Below are positions 7,352 to 13,273 of a stretch of 13,273 bases of DNA, piece after piece. The translations under genes were made by a program, and so were the position numbers. Below the pieces are notes generated by a model. The model made no database searches, was not told the origin of the DNA, and worked only from the letters and a program-made list of their open reading frames with translations. Source of the stretch: an uncultured Clostridia bacterium (lineage in GTDB: Bacteria; Bacillota; Clostridia; Oscillospirales; QAKW01); assembly GCA_944387905.1 (NCBI GenBank), contig CALXGU010000025.1, forward strand, positions 1 to 13,273, given 5' to 3'. Each line of letters starts with the position of its first letter. Position 1 is the first letter of the stretch.

Positions 7352-7403
7352 GTATAAACTGTATTGCCTGTGTGGAAAGTGTTATATTATACGGGAGTAT
7401 TTT

Positions 7404-8483
7404 ATGACAGTAACGGGTTTTATACTGAGCGGAGTATTTTCGCATATTCCGGACAGCGTCGCAAAACAGGCGATGTTATGTGATTTTGCCGAAAAGACTC
7501 TTAATGATAATAAAATTTATGATGTTAAAATAGTTGAAAGCGGATCGCTCTCAGATGCGATAAAAAATACGAATAATAACGAGGACAGCAGATATGTCAT
7601 TTTAAGCCTTGACGCGGCGATCGACATTTCAGAGGATCTGTCTTCGGATTTTTGTGTGTCTGAAAATATCCGGTATATCACAAAAACAGGCGAATTTCTG
7701 GGAGCGGTTTTGACACGCGCCGCGGACATCGAAGATGTGATGAGTATAAACAAAACAAAAACGCTCTTAAAATCCGAAAAGATCACAGCTCAGAATTTTG
7801 CGGATATTTCCGGGCGCCGGAAAACAGCCGTAGCATCTGCGCTTGCACAAGACGGAGTATTCATTGAAAACATCCAAACCGCTTGCATATCTCCGCTTGC
7901 CGAGATAGGCCAAGGCAGCTTTATCGGAGGTCAGGTGTTTATAGACGGCAGATGCCGAATCGGCAGAAACTGCACCGTAAGCGGCGTATCGCGCATAAGC
8001 CGCTGTGATATAGGCGATAACACTGCAGTCTTGTCAGCGGTAATGCTGGACAGCAAAGTAGGCGGCAGCGTATCCATAGGTCCGTTTGCATATATCCGTC
8101 CAAACTGTACAATTTCAAACGGCGTAAAGGTCGGGGACTTTGTAGAGTTAAAGAACTCGTCGATCGGCTCAGGCACCAAGATCTCACACCTGACATATGT
8201 CGGCGACAGCGATGTGGGATACGGCGTAAACTTCGGATGCGGCACGGTTACTGTCAATTACGACGGGATCAAAAAGCACCGCACCGTAATTGGGAACAAC
8301 GTCTTTATCGGCTGCAATGCCAACCTTGTAGCGCCTGTCAGTGTCGGAGACAACGCTTTTATTGCCGCCGGCAGCACAATCACTGATGAAATACCTCCCG
8401 AAAGCTTTGCCGTAGCACGGCAGAGACAAATCACAAAAGAGGGGTATGTGCGGCAGAAAATGCCGGATATGCTCAAAGACTGA
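7404..8483 (+). CDS. Short GlmU-like glucosamine-1-phosphate acetyltransferase
   Basis: This 359-residue protein has a full left-handed beta-helix acetyltransferase half (about 160-345) like the C-terminal half of GlmU, which makes GlcNAc-1-phosphate from glucosamine-1-phosphate and acetyl-CoA. Residues aligning with E. coli GlmU at a constant offset of 101 are Arg232, Lys250, His262 (catalytic base), Tyr265, Asn276, Asn285 and Lys291, so acetyl transfer should work. E. coli Ala380 is Cys279 here. The N-terminal half is about 100 residues too short. It lacks the GxGTRM nucleotide-binding signature of the uridylyltransferase, but still reads like a shrunken nucleotidyltransferase (FILSG near residue 6, YVILSLDAAI near 64). 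Typical GlmU has about 456 residues. The start at 7404 is chosen for GGGAG at 7393-7397 and the promoter just upstream. It sits 21 bp before glmS in one operon. The family assignment is strong, but a bifunctional GlmU label would be wrong. Confidence 0.88.
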   Translation: MTVTGFILSGVFSHIPDSVAKQAMLCDFAEKTLNDNKIYDVKIVESGSLSDAIKNTNNNEDSRYVILSLDAAIDISEDLSSDFCVSENIRYITKTGEFLGAVLTRAADIEDVMSINKTKTLLKSEKITAQNFADISGRRKTAVASALAQDGVFIENIQTACISPLAEIGQGSFIGGQVFIDGRCRIGRNCTVSGVSRISRCDIGDNTAVLSAVMLDSKVGGSVSIGPFAYIRPNCTISNGVKVGDFVELKNSSIGSGTKISHLTYVGDSDVGYGVNFGCGTVTVNYDGIKKHRTVIGNNVFIGCNANLVAPVSVGDNAFIAAGSTITDEIPPESFAVARQRQITKEGYVRQKMPDMLKD

Positions 8484-8504
8484 TCAACGGAGGAAAATTT
8501 TATC

Positions 8505-10307
8505 ATGTGCGGAATAATAGGTTATACGGGAGAAAAGTACGCTCCCGAGATTTTGATACAGGGACTTAAAAAACTGGAATACAGAGGCTATGACTCTGCG
8601 GGAATAGCGGTAAGCTGCAACGATGATACCGTTATTTGCAAAACACAGGGAAAAGTCGACATGCTCGAAAAAAAGCTGGAAAACATAAACATGCGCGGCA
8701 GCGTATGCGGAATCGGCCATACGCGCTGGGCCACTCACGGCGAGCCGAGCGATATCAATTCCCATCCTCACAGCGGAGGCAAAAACGTAACGCTCGTCCA
8801 TAACGGGATTATAGAAAACTATATCGAACTCAAGCAGATGCTTGCTGAAAAAGGTATGACGCCCGTTTCTGAGACAGACACCGAGATCGCTGCCATGCTG
8901 ATTGAAAGTCTGTATGACGGCGATCCTGTCAAAACTATATTTTCGGCGATATCACAGATGCACGGTTCTTTTGCGCTCGGCATAATGTTCAGGGATTTTC
9001 CCGATACGATATTTGCAGTAAGACGCGACAGCCCGCTGATAATAGGCGTCGGTGAAAATGAGAATTTTATCGCCTCGGATATACCGGCAATACTGCCGTA
9101 TACAAAAAAATATTATCTTATGGACGAAAATGAAGTCGCGGTCATCACAAAATCACAAGTCGCTTTTACAGACGAAAACGGCAGAAATATACAAAAAAAA
9201 CTGCTGACTGCGGCATGGGACGAGCAGAGCGCTCAAAAAAGCGGCTATAAGCATTTTATGCTCAAAGAGATCCATGAACAGCCCAAAGTGGTCGCAGATA
9301 CAATAAGCGCATATAAAAACAAAACAGAATTGTTTGAGGACTGCTCTTTTGACTTTGATATCACGGGCAGGATCTATATAACAGCCTGCGGATCGGCGAT
9401 GCACGCAGCTCTGCTTGGCAAGCAAATGATAGAGAAGCTGGCGCGGATCCCCGTCTCGGTAGAAATTGCAAGTGAATTCAGGTACAACGACCCGATTTTA
9501 GACAAAGACGATATCGTGATCGCTATCTCTCAGTCGGGCGAGACAGCCGACACTCTTGCCGCGGTAAGGCTCGCAAAGTCAAAGGGCATACGCACGTTGG
9601 GAATTGTAAATGTCTGGGGCAGTACCCTTGCGCGTGAGGCGGATGATGTTATATATACGTACGCGGGTCCGGAAATATGTGTTGCGACTACCAAAGCATA
9701 TCTTTGCCAGACAGTGGTGCTTGCGATGCTGGCGCTCAGGCTTGGCAGACATAAAATGGAGGATAGTCAGTACTGTGCTGAGCTTGAACGGCTCAGCTCG
9801 CTTTCGGATTATATTTCCAAGGCGCTTGAACTGGACGATATATGCAGACAGCTGGCAAGTAAAAATTTGAAGGCTGAGCATCAGTTCTATATCGGCCGCG
9901 GACAGGATTACTGCGTTTGCACAGAGGCGTCGCTCAAGCTCAAGGAAATATCATATGTCCACAGCGAGAGTTATGCCGCAGGCGAACTAAAGCACGGAAC
10001 GATATCCCTTATTGTAGACGGTACGCCCGTCATAGCCGTCATGACCGACAGATCAAGGATCGCAAAAACAATATCCAATATAAAAGAAGTTGCCTCACGC
10101 GGCGCGGCGGTCATATGCGTGACCTACGACGATATAGACGTCAGCGATTTCTGCAGAGATAAAATAGTAATAGACGCGCCCGGAGAATATCTGGCGCCTG
10201 TCATCGCCAACATACCGCTTCAGTTATACGCGTATCATATAGCCGACGGCAGAGGCAATGACGTAGACAAACCCAGAAATCTCGCTAAAAGCGTGACGGT
10301 GGAATAA
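8505..10307 (+). CDS. glmS: Glutamine-fructose-6-phosphate aminotransferase
   Basis: This 600-residue cytoplasmic enzyme makes glucosamine-6-phosphate from fructose-6-phosphate and glutamine, the first step to UDP-GlcNAc for peptidoglycan. The glutaminase domain (2 to about 220) has the N-terminal nucleophile Cys2 exposed after Met removal, Arg74 in HTRWATHG, His87, Asn100-Gly101 in HNGIIENY and Asp125. Two SIS domains follow (about 285-415 and 455-590) with SQSGETADT (342-350), Glu481 and His497 in the KEISY...ELKHG segment, and Lys595 in the conserved C-terminal DKPRNLAKSVTVE. The first SIS motif reads CGSA where E. coli has CGTS, so phosphate-binding Ser303 is replaced by Ala298. Length is normal (about 600). 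GGAGG at 8489-8493 supports the start. The 21-bp gap from the acetyltransferase gene leaves no room for a glmS ribozyme. Confidence 0.97.
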   Translation: MCGIIGYTGEKYAPEILIQGLKKLEYRGYDSAGIAVSCNDDTVICKTQGKVDMLEKKLENINMRGSVCGIGHTRWATHGEPSDINSHPHSGGKNVTLVHNGIIENYIELKQMLAEKGMTPVSETDTEIAAMLIESLYDGDPVKTIFSAISQMHGSFALGIMFRDFPDTIFAVRRDSPLIIGVGENENFIASDIPAILPYTKKYYLMDENEVAVITKSQVAFTDENGRNIQKKLLTAAWDEQSAQKSGYKHFMLKEIHEQPKVVADTISAYKNKTELFEDCSFDFDITGRIYITACGSAMHAALLGKQMIEKLARIPVSVEIASEFRYNDPILDKDDIVIAISQSGETADTLAAVRLAKSKGIRTLGIVNVWGSTLAREADDVIYTYAGPEICVATTKAYLCQTVVLAMLALRLGRHKMEDSQYCAELERLSSLSDYISKALELDDICRQLASKNLKAEHQFYIGRGQDYCVCTEASLKLKEISYVHSESYAAGELKHGTISLIVDGTPVIAVMTDRSRIAKTISNIKEVASRGAAVICVTYDDIDVSDFCRDKIVIDAPGEYLAPVIANIPLQLYAYHIADGRGNDVDKPRNLAKSVTVE

Positions 10308-10320
10308 GGAGGCAGCTGAT

Positions 10321-11664
10321 ATGGGAAGATATTTCGGAACTGACGGTATCCGCGGTATAGCGAACAAAGCGCTTACAGCCGACCTTGCCTTCAGGGTCGG
10401 AGCGAGTACCGGACATATAATAAAAAAAGACGCGCCCAACGCTCGTATGCTTGTAGGCAGCGACACCCGGATATCAAAGGACGTGCTTGCGGGCGCGCTG
10501 ATATCAGGGCTTTGCTATTCCGGCATCGACGTGGTGCATATAGGAGTCCTGCCGACGCCGGCGCTTGCGTTTCTTATTGACAGACTGGGCGCCGAGGCGG
10601 GGATAATGATATCCGCCTCGCACAACCCGTATGAGTATAACGGTCTCAAGGTGATATCCAAGGGCGGCATAAAGCTGCCTGACGAAAAAGAGGACGAGAT
10701 CGAAAAGCTGATAGACCGCTTTGAGCTGGAACCATGCGAAAGAATGGGCAGACTGAGCTACGATTTCACCGCTAAGGATATTTACTGCTATCATATCAAA
10801 GACGCGCTCGAAGCGGATATTTCAAATTTCAACGTCATACTTGACTGCTCCAACGGCGCCGCGTCAAAGACCTCTCAGGAGATATTCGAGAGCTTCGGCA
10901 TCATACCCAAAATCTATTCAAACCACCCCAACGGCATGAACATAAATGAAAACTGCGGCTCTACACACATAGAGGTGCTGGGAGAGATAGTCGCGCGCAA
11001 GGGCGCCGATATAGGTTTTGCGTTTGACGGGGACGCCGACCGCTGTCTTGCTGTAGACAGCAAAGGCAGACCTATCGGCGGAGACAAGATAATGGCCGTT
11101 ATCGCCCTGTACCTCAAAAAGAAAGGCAGACTGAAAAACAACGCGCTTGTCGCTACAGTGATGTCCAATATGGGACTTATCGATCTCATGAAGCAAAACG
11201 GCATAGATGTACCGCTCACCGGCGTCGGAGACAGGTATGTGCTTGAAAAGATGCTTGCCGAGGGATATGTGCTCGGCGGGGAGGATTCGGGACATATAAT
11301 CTTTCTTGAAAAGGCTACAACGGGCGACGGTCAGCTCACGGCGATGATGCTGATGTGTGCTATGAAGGAACTGGGGCTTGACAGCGTTCAGGTACACGAT
11401 ATATTCACGCCTTACCCCAATGTGCAGATAAACGTCACGGCTGACGACCTGCAGAAGCGCAAGCTGATGAAGGACGAGATATTCAGAAAGGATATAGCGA
11501 AAGCGGAAGAAAAATTCAGCGGCCACGGCAGGATCCTGGTACGCCCGTCAGGAACCGAGCCGTATATACGTATTCTGGTCGAGGGCAAGGATAAAGAGCT
11601 TGTACAAAAAACAGCGGCAGCGCTTGACGATTCTGTCAATATAAGACTGTCCCAGCTGTTCTGA
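10321..11664 (+). CDS. glmM: Phosphoglucosamine mutase
   Basis: This 447-residue enzyme converts glucosamine-6-phosphate to glucosamine-1-phosphate, linking GlmS to the acetyltransferase encoded two genes upstream. Conserved elements are GTDGIRG (6-12), the phosphoserine loop SASHNP with Ser100, the Mg-binding DGDADR (236-241), the sugar-binding GGEDSGH (319-325) and the C-terminal phosphate loop RPSGTEP (408-414). Length matches the family (about 448). The start is fixed by GGAGG (10308-10312) placed directly after the glmS stop, a 13-bp gap, which indicates tight coupling. It is the last gene of the operon, with a terminator from 3 bp past its stop. Confidence 0.97.
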   Translation: MGRYFGTDGIRGIANKALTADLAFRVGASTGHIIKKDAPNARMLVGSDTRISKDVLAGALISGLCYSGIDVVHIGVLPTPALAFLIDRLGAEAGIMISASHNPYEYNGLKVISKGGIKLPDEKEDEIEKLIDRFELEPCERMGRLSYDFTAKDIYCYHIKDALEADISNFNVILDCSNGAASKTSQEIFESFGIIPKIYSNHPNGMNINENCGSTHIEVLGEIVARKGADIGFAFDGDADRCLAVDSKGRPIGGDKIMAVIALYLKKKGRLKNNALVATVMSNMGLIDLMKQNGIDVPLTGVGDRYVLEKMLAEGYVLGGEDSGHIIFLEKATTGDGQLTAMMLMCAMKELGLDSVQVHDIFTPYPNVQINVTADDLQKRKLMKDEIFRKDIAKAEEKFSGHGRILVRPSGTEPYIRILVEGKDKELVQKTAAALDDSVNIRLSQLF

Positions 11665-11666
11665 TA

Positions 11667-11701
11667 AAAAAAGGATTTCACTTTAAGTGAAATCCTTTTT
11701 T
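11667..11701. terminator. Bidirectional intrinsic terminator after glmM
   Basis: A near-perfect inverted repeat centred on 11684 pairs GGATTTCACTT with AAGTGAAATCC. It is flanked by A-runs on the left (11667-11672) and T-runs on the right (11696-11701), so T-tracts follow the hairpin on either strand. It ends the glm operon rightward and probably the FAD oxidoreductase transcript leftward. Confidence 0.92.
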
Positions 11702-11762
11702 ATAATATTTCAAAACAATACCTGCCCGCCCCGGACCTGTCGTTGACGACAAAAGGGGTTTT

Positions 11763-11901
11763 GCTCCGTTTTGCTTTAAAATATCTCTGACAAGCTTTGG
11801 GTCAAGCGTACAAAACCCTGACCACAAAATGACTTTAGTCGACTACTGCTCCGTTTTGCTTTAAAATATTTCTGACAAGCTTTGGGTCAAGCGTACAAAA
11901 C
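11763..11901. repeat. 54-bp direct repeat duplicating the 3' end of the FAD gene
   Basis: Copy A (11763-11816) and copy B (11848-11901) match at 53 of 54 positions; the one difference is C at 11785 against T at 11870. The period is 85 bp. Copy B lies in the coding end of the FAD oxidoreductase and encodes residues about 399-415. Copy A lies downstream of its stop and would encode the same peptide with Asp for Asn409, in a different frame relative to the gene. Also in the gap, TGTCGT-TG-ACGACA (11738-11751) is a small inverted repeat. Confidence 0.95.
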
Positions 11902-13094
11902 TCAGATTTTTTATCCTGCGCAACGGCAGCCGCAACGCCTGCCGCCTCTCCCATAGAACAACATGTGGGCATTATTCTTAAACTTGATTGAGCCTCGTGT
12001 GTCGCGGAAATACATCTGCCCGCGCAAATAAGGTTTTTACTGCTCTTCGGCACAAGACAGCCATAAGGTATGGTATAATACTCACTCGGCGCAAATTCGA
12101 CGATTCTTGTCCCAGATCCGTCCGGGCTGTGTATATCTATTTTATAACTGCAGGCCGCGATACCGTCCGGACTCTTTACACAGTTTATCAGATCCGTCTC
12201 TGTCAATGTTTTTTCACCGATTATCATCCGGCTTTCCCTAACGCCTATCTGCATACCGGTAGAACACAGGACCGAGTTGGCAAACGCCTCAAAATTATTT
12301 TTCAAAAAATCAACCATTTCAATAACCTGCTCCCGCGCCTCGATCTCTGCCTGTGTCAGCTGCCGTGCATCAGTCGGATCGAGTTTTATCACACGGGTCG
12401 TATTAAAATGAAGCGTATCTTTATTCATGGTGTAAAATATAAGTACATTTTCACGCGGATTTTTGATCTTGCCTTCTGACTGGTACTGTTTATACACCGG
12501 ATTGATTTTATCCTTTGTTTTCTCAAACAATTCCCTGTTGACATTGGCCATTCTGAACGACAGTGTCATAGGCTGCGTGGCGTTGTCCGGTTCTCTGCCC
12601 AGGCGGTACGGGAATCCGCATATGTGGCACAGATTTGCATCACCCGTAGCATCGACGAAATAATCCGCAAAATACTTAGTGACCCCGGAAACATTTGATA
12701 CTGAAATCGAGCTTATCAGTCTATCTGAAACTTCCGCTCCGATAACATAAGACTGGAAAAGCAGATCTACACCGGCATCAATGCACATTCTGTTGAGCAC
12801 GATTTTCAAATATTCCTCGTTGAAGCAGACACGTTTTTCATCTAACGCTCCAAGCTCATCCAGCCGATCGAGTATCTGCTCAAAAATGCCTCGGCTCAGA
12901 TACACTCTTTGCCTGTCTTTGTCATATGACCAATATTTCATGAACGGATTGACAAGATCAAACGCTGCCGCGCCGCCCAAACAGTTGTACTTTTCCACAA
13001 GCAAAACGGATTTGCCCATACGTGCTGAGGCTATGGCAGCTGCCGTGCCTGCAAAGCCTCCGCCGACAACTATTATATCATATTTTGACTGCAT
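11835..13094 (-). CDS. FAD-dependent oxidoreductase of unknown substrate
   Basis: This 419-residue soluble flavoprotein has an N-terminal Rossmann FAD fold (DIIVVGGGFAGTAAAIASARMG, with GGGFAG at 11-16 and the ribose-binding Glu at 34). A second FAD contact lies at DATGDA (148-153), followed by GVRESRMIIG (284-293), AGRCIS (358-363) and a C-terminal IMPTCCSMGEAAG segment. This pattern fits the FAD_oxidored (PF12831-like) group, mostly uncharacterised and often found with sugar-metabolism genes. No signal peptide or heme/Fe-S motif is seen. I place the start at the ATG 13094 rather than the GTG at 13106, because AGGTGG (about 13102-13107) is a fitting ribosome site for the ATG and contains that GTG. 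It has its own promoter and stands alone, convergent with glmM. Its 3' end is duplicated downstream. Substrate and partner are unknown. Confidence 0.88.
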   Translation of the reverse strand: MQSKYDIIVVGGGFAGTAAAIASARMGKSVLLVEKYNCLGGAAAFDLVNPFMKYWSYDKDRQRVYLSRGIFEQILDRLDELGALDEKRVCFNEEYLKIVLNRMCIDAGVDLLFQSYVIGAEVSDRLISSISVSNVSGVTKYFADYFVDATGDANLCHICGFPYRLGREPDNATQPMTLSFRMANVNRELFEKTKDKINPVYKQYQSEGKIKNPRENVLIFYTMNKDTLHFNTTRVIKLDPTDARQLTQAEIEAREQVIEMVDFLKNNFEAFANSVLCSTGMQIGVRESRMIIGEKTLTETDLINCVKSPDGIAACSYKIDIHSPDGSGTRIVEFAPSEYYTIPYGCLVPKSSKNLICAGRCISATHEAQSSLRIMPTCCSMGEAAGVAAAVAQDKKSEFCTLDPKLVRNILKQNGAVVD

Positions 13095-13126
13095 GCTGCA
13101 TACCACCTTATATTTATTACAATCGT

Positions 13127-13155
13127 ATTATCACCTGATTTTTATGCTGTGTCAA
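13127..13155 (-). promoter_or_regulatory. Promoter of the FAD oxidoreductase gene
   Basis: On the minus strand, TTGACA (13155-13150), a 17-bp spacer and GATAAT (13132-13127) form a near-consensus promoter. Transcription would start near 13120, about 26 nt before the ATG at 13094. This supports the gene being transcribed independently. Confidence 0.75.
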
Positions 13156-13196
13156 TATCCAATTGTCTGAACGCCGATATTTTTAGTATTTATAAT

Positions 13197-13228
13197 TAAA
13201 AAAACAGACACCAGGAAGTGATGTCTGT
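13197..13228 (-). terminator. Terminator of a leftward gene beyond the right edge
   Basis: Read on the minus strand, ACAGACATC (13228-13220) pairs with GGTGTCTGT (13212-13204) with one G-U pair around a 7-base loop. A run of seven T (13203-13197) follows. It lies upstream of the FAD gene promoter and so should end transcription of a gene not in the window. Confidence 0.8.
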
Positions 13229-13273
13229 AAAAGGAGTCGGCATAACATATCTTCCCGGGCCGTCGCCAGCCAA
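13229..13273. other. Right-edge fragment, unassigned
   Basis: These 45 bases are GC-richer than the adjacent gap. They could be the 3' end of the leftward gene implied by the terminator. Minus-strand frames are open here, but none is long enough to recognise, and I make no gene call. Confidence 0.4.

Noticed and set aside
7323..7403. Upstream translation start for the GlmU-like gene (TTG 7323 or ATG 7350)
   Set aside because: The TTG is the -35 box and the ATG at 7350 overlaps the -10 box of the operon promoter. GGGAG at 7393-7397 fits the ATG at 7404.
8484..8504. glmS ribozyme upstream of glmS
   Set aside because: Only 21 bp separate the acetyltransferase gene from glmS, and the operon leader is about 46 nt. 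Neither can hold the ribozyme of roughly 150-200 nt.
10918..11526. 202-codon minus-strand frame inside glmM
   Set aside because: It lies entirely opposite conserved glmM motifs and shows no domain, so its length is explained by the codon bias of glmM.
11412..11681. Minus-strand open frame across glmM 3' end and the terminator
   Set aside because: It is antisense to the strongly conserved C-terminus of GlmM and has no ribosome site or recognisable motif. It is a shadow frame.
11763..11901. Insertion-sequence ends or attachment sites
   Set aside because: The copies are in direct orientation and 85 bp apart, one is coding, and there is no recombinase or tRNA gene in the window.
13095..13106. 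GTG start at 13106 for the FAD oxidoreductase
   Set aside because: The GTG is part of the AGGTGG ribosome site that serves the ATG at 13094, and the FAD fold begins right after that ATG.

Overview
The window looks like chromosomal DNA from a low-to-mid-GC Gram-positive bacterium, most likely an uncultured Clostridia/Oscillospiraceae-type Firmicute. The evidence is strong AGGAGG-type ribosome binding sites, textbook TTGACA/TATAAT promoters, AT-rich intergenic gaps, an exported protein with three S-layer homology (SLH) domains, and a CadC-type metal operon. The species cannot be named from the sequence alone.

Layout, left to right. (1) Positions 1-878, plus strand: the C-terminal ATPase part of an ABC exporter, cut by the left edge. 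It converges on (2) a minus-strand heavy-metal efflux operon at 3441-954: an ArsR/SmtB repressor, a free-standing HMA metal-binding protein and a P1B-type ATPase. A bidirectional terminator at 932-964 separates the two and contains the stop codon of the ATPase. The metal operon has its own promoter (3644-3671) with an overlapping CadC-like operator (3611-3639) and a leader of about 195 nt holding a GC-rich repeat. (3) Positions 7116-3838, minus strand: a 1092-residue secreted cell-wall protein (beta-helix, beta-sandwich repeats, three SLH domains) with its own promoter and terminator. (4) Positions 7404-11664, plus strand: a three-gene amino-sugar operon. It contains a shortened GlmU-like acetyltransferase, GlmS and GlmM, with 21- and 13-bp gaps, a promoter at 7323-7351 and a terminator at 11667-11701. 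(5) Positions 13094-11835, minus strand: a FAD-dependent oxidoreductase, convergent with glmM and sharing its terminator. Its 3' end is partly duplicated downstream. (6) A minus-strand terminator at 13197-13228 implies another leftward gene beyond the right edge.

How the genes work together. GlmS makes glucosamine-6-phosphate, GlmM isomerises it to glucosamine-1-phosphate, and the GlmU-like protein should acetylate that to GlcNAc-1-phosphate. The uridylyltransferase half of GlmU is missing its signature, so UDP-GlcNAc formation must be completed elsewhere. In the metal operon, the repressor should release DNA when Zn/Cd/Pb binds, the HMA protein would deliver metal, and the ATPase would export it.

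Most of the window is ordinary housekeeping and cell-envelope sequence; I see no mobile element, CRISPR array, RNA gene or defence system. The points most worth a second look are the truncated GlmU, the 54-bp duplication of the FAD gene's 3' end, and the repeat-bearing leader of the metal operon.
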